Shown here piece by piece: positions 17,951-26,166 of a stretch of 49,080 bases of DNA (position 1 is the first letter of the stretch; every line of letters begins with the position of its first letter). The DNA is from Sphingomonas colocasiae (GTDB taxonomy: Bacteria; Pseudomonadota; Alphaproteobacteria; Sphingomonadales; Sphingomonadaceae): NCBI RefSeq assembly GCF_019880585.1, contig NZ_JAINVV010000018.1, positions 1-49,080 of the forward strand. The letters are read 5' to 3'. Made by a program: the position numbers and the translations under genes. The notes below the pieces were generated by a model. The model saw only the letters and a program-made list of their open reading frames with translations. It did not search any database and was not told the origin of the DNA.

Positions 17951-18075
17951 CTAGACGCCTTCGGCTTTAAAAATCTGCCGTCGTTCGAACTCGATGGGTG
18001 ACAGCATGCCGTTCCTGATCTGCTTGCGCACCGGTCTGTAGAACATCTCGACATAGTGGAACACGTCCTGCCGGG
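17951..18075 (-). mobile_element. IS3-family transposase C-terminal fragment
   Basis: About 41 codons ending at a TAG encode YVEMFYRPVRKQIRNGMLSP, then IEFERRQIFKAEGV, the end of the OrfB integrase of IS3-family elements. The rest of the transposase is missing: at about 18075 the sequence changes to a TonB-receptor fragment on the other strand. Between this and the antitoxin (17707-17950) I see nothing certain. Confidence 0.85.
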
Positions 18076-18702
18076 CTGCCGAACGGCCAGCTGGACTATA
18101 TCTCTGTCCAGTCGTCGAACCTTGCCGCGATCAAGGTACGCGGCATCGATGCCCAGGCGGATTATCGCTTCAGCCTTCCTTCCGCGCTGGCGCTTGCCGA
18201 CGGGACCGCCAATCTCAGCCTGCAGGCGACCGCGAGCTGGCTATTCGAACGCTCGCAGCAAGTTCTCGCGACGCTGCCGGCGGTCGATTGCGCAGGCCTG
18301 TTCGGAACCGGCTGCACTGGTACCGGTTCTCAGGGCATTCCGAGTTTCAAGCTCAATCTTGGGGCTACATATGACAGTGGCCCCCTCACCTTCCGTCTCG
18401 AAGGACGCATGATCGGCTCATTCGACCTCGTGCCAGGGCAGACCTGGCCGGTGACGCATGTGGGGAACTACTGGTATCTGGACATGACCGCCAAGGTCCG
18501 GATCTTCGACAAGGTCGAAGTGTTCGGTGCCTGACCAACGTTTTCGACAAGCAACCGCCTCTGCTGGGCAATGCCATCGCCGGCGAAGCCAATACATCAC
18601 TCGGCCTCTGGGACGTTGCCGGCAGGCGCTTCTTCATGGGCGGACGGCTGCAGTTCCAGGATAACCGATCAGGGTCCTGTCAAACAAACTGCACCGGCCG
18701 TT
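18076..18702 (+). pseudogene. TonB-dependent receptor, C-terminal fragment with a frameshift
   Basis: A plus-strand frame reads NGQLDYISVQSSNLAAIKVR, then GIDAQADYRFSLP and later GNYWYLDMTAKVRIFDKVEV before a TGA near 18534. One base is missing there: a restored C gives ...FGALTNVFDKQPPLLG, and the reading continues in the next frame to GRRFFMGGRLQF. Those are the last strands of a sphingomonad TonB receptor. The N-terminal part is absent, so the gene is dead. Confidence 0.85.
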
Positions 18703-18769
18703 AACCGATACAAGCGAAACCGATAAAATGCCGGCCCCGGTCAACGGACCGATGCCATCGCCCCTACGA

Positions 18770-18795
18770 GAAAACGGGCCCGCTGACGCGGGCCC
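18770..18795 (-). terminator. Intrinsic terminator for the small stress gene
   Basis: Minus-strand 8-bp perfect stem (gggcccgc and complement) with a four-base loop, followed by gttttctc; it lies 25 bases after the stop of the gene at 18821-19003. Confidence 0.8.
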
Positions 18796-18820
18796 TGATC
18801 GGTCACGGTGGCGAGATGTT

Positions 18821-19003
18821 TCAGTCTTGGGTGCCGGGCACGCCTGTCTCGGGCGGCTTGCCGTCCTCGATGCGGCCTTCGTTGCGAAGATCGCGACCTT
18901 CCTGCGCCTTGCGCTTCGATTCCGGGCTGTCGCCATTCTCGAAGGCTTCCTCCTTCACATAGCCGGCCGCTTCCTTGATCTGCCTCCTGACGCTCATGAT
19001 CAT
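18821..19003 (-). CDS. Small hydrophilic stress-type protein, complete copy
   Basis: A 60-residue protein, MIMSVRRQIKEAAGYVKEEA and ending in GVPGTQD, rich in Glu, Lys and Asp. It is the full-length paralogue of the truncated gene at 1-153; the visible parts differ at only two residues. An aaaggag site precedes the ATG. Downstream is a strong terminator. Upstream the 130-base region is conserved between both copies. Its role is unknown; context suggests stress. Confidence 0.75.
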   Translation of the reverse strand: MIMSVRRQIKEAAGYVKEEAFENGDSPESKRKAQEGRDLRNEGRIEDGKPPETGVPGTQD

Positions 19004-19174
19004 CTCCTTTGGAGATGCACGAGAAAACCGATCAAGGGAGGGGGTGTAAGTTGCCCCGAGCCCCGACAGTTTATTTTTGGAGCCCCACGCAACCCTGGCT
19101 CATCCGCAGAATTTGGCAGCGCCCCGCACGCGCACCGCATCTAGAATTCGCGGTCGACCCCGAACAGGTTGGCG
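18851..19174. repeat. Long imperfect direct repeat, copy B
   Basis: Partner of 1-322. Here the repeat ends inside the last codons of the FAD oxidoreductase, and 30 bases later the csbD promoter begins. The rest of the oxidoreductase and all genes that separate these two ends in the first copy are absent. Confidence 0.85.
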
Positions 19175-19205
19175 CCACCCTGCCCGCCTCGCCTGCATCG
19201 CGGCC

Positions 19206-19230
19206 GGAACGTTCCGTGCGAGCTCGCGTT
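19206..19230 (+). promoter_or_regulatory. EcfG-type promoter for csbD
   Basis: GGAAC-N16-CGTT, full consensus, 33 bases before the csbD ATG. A diverged copy lies at 15652-15676. Confidence 0.75.
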
Positions 19231-19262
19231 CTTGAGGCTCAATTATCCAATGGAGACATGTG

Positions 19263-19460
19263 ATGAACAGCGACACGCTCAAGGGCAATTGGGAACAAGT
19301 AAAGGGTCACGTTCAGAAGAAATGGGGCGAGCTCACCAACGACGAGATCGACCAGATCAACGGCAGCCGCAAAATTCTCGCCGGAAAGATCCAGGAAAAA
19401 TACGGACGGGCGCAGGAAGACGCAGAGCGCGAGATCGACGATTTCGAAAAGACCTATTGA
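19263..19460 (+). CDS. CsbD-family general stress protein
   Basis: A 65-residue protein: MNSDTLKGNWEQVKGHVQKK, then WGELTNDEIDQINGSRKIL. This is the complete CsbD signature (KGxWxxxKGxxKxxWGxLTDDD). CsbD proteins are small, hydrophilic and strongly induced by general stress; their biochemical role is not known. The start is the ATG at 19263 with ggag upstream. A consensus EcfG promoter drives it and a hairpin follows. Confidence 0.93.
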   Translation: MNSDTLKGNWEQVKGHVQKKWGELTNDEIDQINGSRKILAGKIQEKYGRAQEDAEREIDDFEKTY

Positions 19461-19478
19461 TCAACCTGAAACCGGCAA

Positions 19479-19506
19479 GGGCCCGCGCACGCGATTGCGC
19501 GGGCCC
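19479..19506 (+). terminator. Hairpin after csbD
   Basis: Perfect 10-bp stem (gggcccgcgc and complement) with an eight-base loop, 18 bases after the stop; no T run, so read-through into the AsmA gene is possible. Confidence 0.6.
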
Positions 19507-19583
19507 CGCCGCGCGCATGGCAGCCGCATCCGCCGAAATCGACGCGCCACGGTGACGCCTTTCCCGACATCGCGGGGCGATCG

Positions 19584-21485
19584 TTGAGAGCGCCGCCGTT
19601 CTCCGCCTATGCGCGGCCTCTCGCAATCGTCGCCGGCCTTCTCGTGCTTGCCATCCTCGTGGTCGCAGCCTTTCCGGTCGGGCTGTTGCGCGCAACGGCG
19701 GAGCGCCGGCTGTCCTCGCATTTCGGGGCGCCGGTCACGCTCGGCGCGCTGTCGCGCCGCGAGGCCATCTCCTTCACGCCGGAGATCGTCGTCAGGGACG
19801 TGCGGATCGGCCAGCCGGCATGGGCGGGCAAGGGCGACTTCCTCCGCGTCTCGGAGGCGCGCGCGCGCATGCCGATCCTGTCGCTCGTGACCGGACGCGC
19901 GATGCCCCGCGCGCTGCATGTGAAGGGCCTGGCGATCGCGCTCGTCCGCGACGCGACCGGCCGCAGCAACTGGTCGCCCCAGGCGCGCGCCGGCGAGACG
20001 CGCGACGACGGCGGCGCCACAGGCCTCGAAACGCTGGTCATCGAGAATGGCCGTTTCTCGCTGCGCGACGCGAAACGGCGCCTCGAGCTTGCCGGCACGC
20101 TGTCGGCCGATCCCCGCACCGGGCTGGCGGCCAGCGCGGCGGGCCGCTTCGACGGCGCGCCCGCGCGGCTCGAGGCGACGGGCGGCGGCACGGCTGTCGC
20201 GCCCGGCAAGGCCTGGCCCTTCCATGCACGGCTGACCTCGACGCCGTTCGCGCTCGATGCACGCGGGACCATGGCCGGGGTGCTCGATACCGGCGACATG
20301 CGCATGACCATGCGGGCGCAGGGCGACAGCCTGAAGCGGCTCGACCAGGTGATCGAGGCGGGCCTGTTCGGCACCCAGCGGATCGACCTGCGCGCCGAGG
20401 TGCGCCGCACGGGACGCGACTGGTCGATCGACCGGCTCGAGGGCGTGATCGGCCGCTCGCGATTGCAGGCATCGGCGACCATCCTCAAGCGCGACGGCCG
20501 GACCAGGATCGACGCGCGCATCCGAGCCGTCCAGCTCGATTTCGACGATCTGGCGGATGATGCCGGGCTCGCCGCGGCGCGCGCGAAGGAAGCGCGCATC
20601 GGAAAGCGGGTGATCCCCGACACGCGGATCAACCTGAGCAGGATGGGCCCGACCGACGGCGTCATCCGCTTCTCGATCGACCGGCTGCTGGTCAAGGGCG
20701 GGTCGGTCTTCCGGAGCCTCAGGGGCGAGCTGAGGCTCGACCGCCGCGTCCTCACGGTCGAGAACGCCGTGGCGGGGCTCGCGACCGGACAGCTCAAGGG
20801 CCGGGTCAGGGTCGACAGCACCGGCACCGTCCCGGTGTTCTCGAGCGAGCTCACGCTCGAGGGAACGACGCTCGGCACGCTGATCGGCCAACCCGACAAG
20901 ATCGAGGGACCGCTGCGCGGCATCGTCCGGATCACGGGACGGGGCGACACGATCCGGCAGGCCTTCGCCAGCGGCGACGGCAAGATCGCCTTCGTCGCGA
21001 GCGGGGGCGCGATGAACCGGACGGCAGCCTATGTCCTCGGCCAGGACCTGGGCGGCGCGATCGGGCAGTCGCTCAGCGACAGGGACGCGATGGTGCCGCT
21101 GCGCTGCGCGATCCTCGCCTTCGATGCGCGAAAAGGCGTGCTGCATCCCGCACCGCTCGTCGTCGAGACCGACATCTCGCGCGGAACGGGCCGGGGCGAG
21201 ATCAAGCTCGACGGAGAGACGCTGCAGCTCGCGGTGAACGGCGCCTCACGTGAGAAGGCCGCACTGGCGCTCGTCGATCCGGTGCGCGTCAAGGGCACGC
21301 TCTCCAGCCCCGAGATCAGCGTCGCCCCCGCAAGGGCGGGCGGCGGCGAAGCGGGCGTGCTCGGCACGATCGGACGGTCGATCGGATCCGCGCTGGGCCT
21401 GCGCAGGAACCCGAACCGGACCACCCCGCCCCCCGCCGCCAGCGGCCCGGACTGCGCGCGGCTGGCAAGCGCCGCGCTCCGCTGA
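19584..21485 (+). CDS. AsmA-family inner-membrane-anchored protein
   Basis: A 633-residue protein from a TTG at 19584. Residues 12-32 are a membrane anchor (LAIVAGLLVLAILVVAAFPV), followed by the AsmA N-terminal strand region (GAPVTLGALSRREAISFTPE). The C-terminus has the family's AsmA-2 pattern (KGTLSSPEISVAPA) and an end of DCARLASAALR. AsmA-like proteins form periplasmic beta-taco bridges thought to move phospholipid to the outer membrane. Its first 209 coding bases have a diverged copy at 15690-15898. Confidence 0.87.
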   Translation: MRAPPFSAYARPLAIVAGLLVLAILVVAAFPVGLLRATAERRLSSHFGAPVTLGALSRREAISFTPEIVVRDVRIGQPAWAGKGDFLRVSEARARMPILSLVTGRAMPRALHVKGLAIALVRDATGRSNWSPQARAGETRDDGGATGLETLVIENGRFSLRDAKRRLELAGTLSADPRTGLAASAAGRFDGAPARLEATGGGTAVAPGKAWPFHARLTSTPFALDARGTMAGVLDTGDMRMTMRAQGDSLKRLDQVIEAGLFGTQRIDLRAEVRRTGRDWSIDRLEGVIGRSRLQASATILKRDGRTRIDARIRAVQLDFDDLADDAGLAAARAKEARIGKRVIPDTRINLSRMGPTDGVIRFSIDRLLVKGGSVFRSLRGELRLDRRVLTVENAVAGLATGQLKGRVRVDSTGTVPVFSSELTLEGTTLGTLIGQPDKIEGPLRGIVRITGRGDTIRQAFASGDGKIAFVASGGAMNRTAAYVLGQDLGGAIGQSLSDRDAMVPLRCAILAFDARKGVLHPAPLVVETDISRGTGRGEIKLDGETLQLAVNGASREKAALALVDPVRVKGTLSSPEISVAPARAGGGEAGVLGTIGRSIGSALGLRRNPNRTTPPPAASGPDCARLASAALR

Positions 21486-21833
21486 GCCGCACGCAAGGCC
21501 GAACCCGCCGTCTCCCCGTCCCCAACGGACGCGGGCCCGGTCCGCCCGCGCCGCATGCGCATCGCGCGGCAGGCACATATGGAACGACCGCCCCGCACCG
21601 GCGCGGGCATGGTCCCTGGACTGCCTCCGGCTCCGGCGCTTGCCTCGCGCCCGCCCAGGCGTCATCATGCACGCGAGCGCGCAGCATCAATCCGGCGAGC
21701 GCGCTTCGGGACAGACCCGCCAGGCATCATCGACGCCGCTCCATCGCAGGACCGGCGGCCGCTAAGCGGCAACGCCTGGACATGACGGCGCGCGGGGCAT
21801 CGCCCCGGGCGGTCATGGCCGCGCGGTATTCAG
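21486..21833. other. Gap between the AsmA gene and the lasso cluster
   Basis: No gene or promoter motif that I can support; the sequence is GC-rich with Arg/Pro-rich shadow frames. The promoter of the ECF sigma gene must lie here but has no recognisable EcfG or sigma-70 boxes. Confidence 0.45.
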
Positions 21834-22424
21834 ATGACGCAGCATTTCCCGGGGAGCGCGCCGCGCGCGCGCATCCCCGCCGGCCCGACGAACGGGGCCG
21901 GCCATGCCGGCACCGCACAAGGTGACGGACGCGCCGAGATCGATCGCCTCTACCGGGAGGCGGCGCCCTCGCTCAGGCGCTTCTTCAAGAACCGGCTGCG
22001 CGACGGCGACGCGGCCGACGACATGGTTCAGGAGACCTTCCTGCGGCTGAGCGGGTCGGCGGCGCCCCGCGCCTTGCGCAACCCTGCCGCCTGGCTGCAG
22101 CGCGTCGCGCGCAACCTGGTCTTCGACCGCACGCGGCGCGCCCGCGCGCACGGAGCCCCCGTCCACCTCGCGCTCGACGAGGCGGAGCTGCCGCCGGTCG
22201 CCCCCGATCAGCTGCTCGCGCTCGAGGCCGAGGACATGCAGAGATGCTATGAGGCGGCGCTCGCCGCGCTCACCGCGCGCACGCGCGAGATCTTCCTGCT
22301 CCACCGGATCGACGAGCTGGGCTATCGCGAGATCGCCGGCCGCCTCGGCATCAGTGTCGCGACGGTCGAATATCACATGATGCGCGCGCTCGCGCATTTC
22401 GACAGGATGCTCGGGCAAAGATGA
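21834..22424 (+). CDS. FecI-type ECF sigma factor of the lasso cluster
   Basis: A 196-residue sigma factor. Region 2 covers roughly residues 35-100 (YREAAPSLRRFFKNRL, then DDMVQETFLRL). Region 4 covers 135-190, with helix-turn-helix YREIAGRLGISVATVEYHMM. The first 30 residues are Pro/Gly-rich and may be over-extended. Its stop overlaps the FecR start (ATGA). Such FecI/FecR pairs sit beside TonB receptors and isopeptidases in sphingomonad lasso clusters and probably switch on import of the peptide. Confidence 0.9.
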   Translation: MTQHFPGSAPRARIPAGPTNGAGHAGTAQGDGRAEIDRLYREAAPSLRRFFKNRLRDGDAADDMVQETFLRLSGSAAPRALRNPAAWLQRVARNLVFDRTRRARAHGAPVHLALDEAELPPVAPDQLLALEAEDMQRCYEAALAALTARTREIFLLHRIDELGYREIAGRLGISVATVEYHMMRALAHFDRMLGQR

Positions 22425-23467
22425 GCCGCGACGGGGACGACGCGATCGACGGAAACGAGGAACAGCTGCGCATCGAGGCGGCCGGCTGGTTCGCGCGGAT
22501 GCGGCGCGACGACCGGCGGACGTTCGAGCGCGACTTCGAGACCTGGCTCGCCACGCCGGCGAACCGCGCCGCCTATAACCGGATCGCGGCACGCTTCGCC
22601 GATGCCAAGATCCTGCACCGCAGCCTGCCCGCAAGTCTCGATCCCGATGCCGCCAGCAACACCACAAACTCCCGCCGGACCGGTACCCGCAAGGCCGCCA
22701 TCGCGCTCGCCGCGGCGTCGCTCGCGGCGCTCTGCCTCTTCTTCCTCTTCAACGCCTGGCCCGACCGACCGCAAGCAGGAACCACGCCGGCCGAACGCAG
22801 CGCGCGCATCGAGACCAGGACCGGCCAGATGCTGCGCGTCCGCCTTGTCGACGGCTCGCGCGTCACATTGGACGCAGGCTCGCTGGCAAACATCCGGTTC
22901 GACGACGGCGAGCGCGTGATCCGGATCGAGCGCGGCCGCGCCCGCTTCGGGGTCGCGCATGAGAACCGCCCGTTCATCGTCGAGACCCATGAGGGCCGGG
23001 TGACCGCGCGCGGCACGCTCTTCGACGTCGCGCTGACGCCTGCCGGGGCCTCGGTCGCGCTCATCGAAGGCGCGGTGGAGGTCGCGGCCGCCACATCGCC
23101 CTCCGCCCCCAAAGCGGCCCGGGCAATCCGCCGGCTCGCCGCCGGCCAGGCGGTCACGCTCGCACGCGGCGCGGTGACGCCGCTCCCCGCCCCGGCTCTC
23201 GCCGCGACGGACTGGGCGCGCACGCGCGTCGAGCTGCGCGACGTGCCGCTTAACCGGCTGCTCGACCGCGCCAACCGGCTCGGCGCGGTGCGCATCGACG
23301 CCGATCCCGCGCTCATGGACCGGCGCATCTCGGGGCGGTTCCGGCTCGACGATCCCCGGCATCTCGCGACGACGCTCGCGCGGCTGCTCGACCTGGAACT
23401 CGACGCAAGCCCGGACAATGCGATCACGCTCAGACAGACCATGAAAAAAATTCCACCCGCCCCCTAA
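22421..23467 (+). CDS. FecR-type transmembrane sigma regulator
   Basis: A 348-residue protein. The N-terminal cytoplasmic part has the DUF4880-like opening (EAAGWFARMRRDD, then FETWLATPANRAAY). One membrane helix lies around residues 90-110 (AAIALAAASLAALCLFFLF). The periplasmic FecR domain has RTGQMLRVRLVDGSRVTLDA and VTARGTLFDVAL. The C-terminal STN-like part (ISGRFRLDDPRHL) contacts the receptor. It relays ligand binding by the TonB receptor to the ECF sigma factor. Confidence 0.92.
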   Translation: MSRDGDDAIDGNEEQLRIEAAGWFARMRRDDRRTFERDFETWLATPANRAAYNRIAARFADAKILHRSLPASLDPDAASNTTNSRRTGTRKAAIALAAASLAALCLFFLFNAWPDRPQAGTTPAERSARIETRTGQMLRVRLVDGSRVTLDAGSLANIRFDDGERVIRIERGRARFGVAHENRPFIVETHEGRVTARGTLFDVALTPAGASVALIEGAVEVAAATSPSAPKAARAIRRLAAGQAVTLARGAVTPLPAPALAATDWARTRVELRDVPLNRLLDRANRLGAVRIDADPALMDRRISGRFRLDDPRHLATTLARLLDLELDASPDNAITLRQTMKKIPPAP

Positions 23468-23544
23468 GGTCCCCCCGAAGCCCTGCGTCGAACCTCCCAT
23501 CGAAGCCTCCGCGCGCCAGCGGCGGCCAACAAGGGGGAGGTTTC

Positions 23545-26166
23545 ATGCATATCCATCTCGACGGGCGCACCGCGCTCATGGCGGGCATCGCCGCGACCGC
23601 GCTCGCCGCGGCCATGCCGGTACAGGCGGCAGCCAGCGGACAGTCGCAAGAACCCGCAACGGCAAAACAGGCACGTCCGTCACAACCGCCGCTCATCGCC
23701 TGGAACCTGCCCGCCCAGCCGCTCGGCGAGGCGCTGCTCGCCATCGGCCGCGCAACGGGACTCGAGATCGTCTTCGCCAGCGAGGATGTCGCGGGCAGAA
23801 GCGCGCCCGCGCTCAATGCCCGGCTCGGCGCGGACGCGGCGATCGCGCGACTGATCGCGGGCACCGGGCTTGTCGCCGAGCGCGAGGGCGACACGATCGT
23901 CGTGCGCCGCCCTGCAAACGGAACCGCAAGCGGCGACGACATCGTCGTCACCGGCTCGCGCATCCGGGGCGCCCCGCCGGCCTCGCCGGTGATCCGGCTG
24001 ACGTCCGAGGATATCCGCAATGCCGGGCAGAGCGATCTCGGCCAGACGCTCCGCGCCATTCCCCAGAATTTCAACGGCGGCCAGAATCCGGGCGTCGGCG
24101 GCGGCGTGCGCGGCGCCGACAATGTCAACGTGAACTCGGGCTCCAGCCCCAATCTGCGCGGCCTCGGCCCCGATGCGACGCTGACCCTGCTCAACGGCAA
24201 GCGCATGGCCTATGGCGGGGTCAGCAATGCGATCGACATTTCGGCGATCCCGGTGGACGCGGTCGACCGGGTCGAGGTGGTCGCCGACGGCGCCTCGGCG
24301 CTCTACGGCTCGGACGCGATCGCGGGCGTCGTCAACATCCTGCTCAAGCGCGACTATGAAGGCGTGTCGGCGAACGCACGCTTCGGCGCCGCCACCGACG
24401 GCGGCGATGTCGAACAGCAATATGGCCTGCTCGGCGGCGCGAAATGGTCCAGCGGCGGCTTCATGGCAGCGGTCGACCGGAGCCACAGCAGCGCCATCCT
24501 CGCGCGCAACAGAAGCTACACCGCCAACCAGGAGGATACGGCGACGCTCTATCCCGAGATGCGCTCGACGAGCGCGCTCGCCAGCCTGCACCAGTCGCTG
24601 GGCGGCGGCGTCACCGTCTCGACCGACCTGCTCTATAATGAGCGCACCCATGTCATCCAGGCGCCCTTCTCGGCGACGGCGCCCTATGACTTTTACGGGA
24701 CGATCAGCCGGGCGCGCTCCGAGCGTTTCTCGATCGCGCCGCAGCTGAACGCGAAGATCGGCGGCTGGGCGGTGAGCGCGGGCCTCGTCCGCGCCGAGGA
24801 CAAGGCGCATCTCTCGACCATCTACGCGACCGGCGGCGTCGACCAGTATGACACGCGCATCTGCATGTGCAATTCACTGACGTCCATTGACCTCGCCGCC
24901 GACGGCAAGCTGTTCGACCTCGCGGCGGGCGGCGTCCGGCTGGCTCTCGGCGGCGGATACCGCGAGAACCGCTTCGACCAGAAGCGCAGGCGGATCAGCT
25001 TCGTGGGTGCGGCGACCACGGTCTCCGATTTCAGCGCGGCGCAGGAAAGCTGGTACGGCTATGGCGAGCTGTTCATGCCGCTGGTGTCGCCCGACATGGC
25101 GATCCCCATGCTCGACCGGCTCAGCCTCAGCGCGGCCCTCCGCTACGAGAATTACCGCGCCATGGGCGAGGTCGCGACGCCCAAGCTCGGGGTGATCGCG
25201 ACGATCTCGCCCGACCTCAAGCTCTCCGCCAATTGGGGCAAGTCGTTCAAGGCGCCGACGCTCTACCAGCAATTCCTGAGCCAGGACACGGCGCTGCTCA
25301 ATGTCGCGGGCGCGCCCGCCGGCAGCACGATGCTCTATCTCTCGGGCGGCAATCCGGACCTCGTCCCCGAACGCTCGACGAGCTGGACCGCGACCGCGAG
25401 CCTGACCCCGCGCGCGCTCCCCGGCTTCACGCTCGAGCTCAGCTATTTCGACATCGCCTATTCGAAACGCGTCGTGACCCCGATCGCCTCGACCACGGGC
25501 ATCCTCTCCAACCCGCTCTACGCCGCGTTCGTGACGCTCGCGCCCAGCCTCGCCCAGCAACAGGCGGCGATCGCGCTGTCGGGCCTCGGGCTCAACAACC
25601 TCACGAGCAATGCCTACGACCCGGCGCGCGTGCTCGGCATCGTCGACAACCGCTACACCAATGTCGCGCGACAAAAGGCACGCGGCGCGGATATCTCCGC
25701 GCGCTACCGCGCCGAGCTCGACGACGACGCCGCGCTCACGCTCCAGGCCTCGGCAAGCTATATCGAGAGCGAGCGCCAGCTCTTCGACGGCCAGCCGTTT
25801 CTCCAGGTCGCGGGCACGATCTTCAACAGCCCGCACTGGCGGCTGCGCTCGGGCGCGGTCTATGAGCAGGGCGGGCTGAGCGTCGCGGCCTGGCTCGGCC
25901 ATATCGGCAAGGTGACCGACGACCGGACGGCCACCCATGTCCAGGTCGCGGGGCAGACCAGCCTCGACCTGACGGTCCGCTACCGCACCCATGAAGGCAC
26001 CGGCGCCACCGACAATATGGAGTTCGCGCTCAGCGTCCAGAATCTCCTCAACGACAAGCCCGCGACGATCCGGACCGACCGTGTCCAGTTCGTGCCCTAT
26101 GATTCGACCAATTATTCGGCGATCGGGCGTTTTGTCGGTTTCTCGATCACCAAGCGCTGGCAATGA
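23545..26166 (+). CDS. TonB-dependent receptor with STN signalling domain
   Basis: An 873-residue outer-membrane receptor. Signal peptide to about residue 30 (AAAMPVQA), STN domain at about 55-130 (WNLPAQPLGEALLAIGRATG), TonB-box-like DDIVVTGSRIRG near 133, plug around 150-260 (NLRGLGPDATLTLLNGKR, RVEVVADGASALYGSDAIAG), and then a 22-strand barrel. The end is VGFSITKRWQ. A gggggagg site precedes the ATG. Together with FecI and FecR it makes a surface-signalling system; its ligand is probably the lasso peptide. It overlaps the isopeptidase gene by four bases. Confidence 0.94.
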   Translation: MHIHLDGRTALMAGIAATALAAAMPVQAAASGQSQEPATAKQARPSQPPLIAWNLPAQPLGEALLAIGRATGLEIVFASEDVAGRSAPALNARLGADAAIARLIAGTGLVAEREGDTIVVRRPANGTASGDDIVVTGSRIRGAPPASPVIRLTSEDIRNAGQSDLGQTLRAIPQNFNGGQNPGVGGGVRGADNVNVNSGSSPNLRGLGPDATLTLLNGKRMAYGGVSNAIDISAIPVDAVDRVEVVADGASALYGSDAIAGVVNILLKRDYEGVSANARFGAATDGGDVEQQYGLLGGAKWSSGGFMAAVDRSHSSAILARNRSYTANQEDTATLYPEMRSTSALASLHQSLGGGVTVSTDLLYNERTHVIQAPFSATAPYDFYGTISRARSERFSIAPQLNAKIGGWAVSAGLVRAEDKAHLSTIYATGGVDQYDTRICMCNSLTSIDLAADGKLFDLAAGGVRLALGGGYRENRFDQKRRRISFVGAATTVSDFSAAQESWYGYGELFMPLVSPDMAIPMLDRLSLSAALRYENYRAMGEVATPKLGVIATISPDLKLSANWGKSFKAPTLYQQFLSQDTALLNVAGAPAGSTMLYLSGGNPDLVPERSTSWTATASLTPRALPGFTLELSYFDIAYSKRVVTPIASTTGILSNPLYAAFVTLAPSLAQQQAAIALSGLGLNNLTSNAYDPARVLGIVDNRYTNVARQKARGADISARYRAELDDDAALTLQASASYIESERQLFDGQPFLQVAGTIFNSPHWRLRSGAVYEQGGLSVAAWLGHIGKVTDDRTATHVQVAGQTSLDLTVRYRTHEGTGATDNMEFALSVQNLLNDKPATIRTDRVQFVPYDSTNYSAIGRFVGFSITKRWQ

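Noticed and set aside
19461-21146. Long minus-strand open frame antisense to the AsmA gene
   Set aside because: AsmA domain structure is clear on the plus strand; the antisense frame is Arg/Asp-rich and without a ribosome site.
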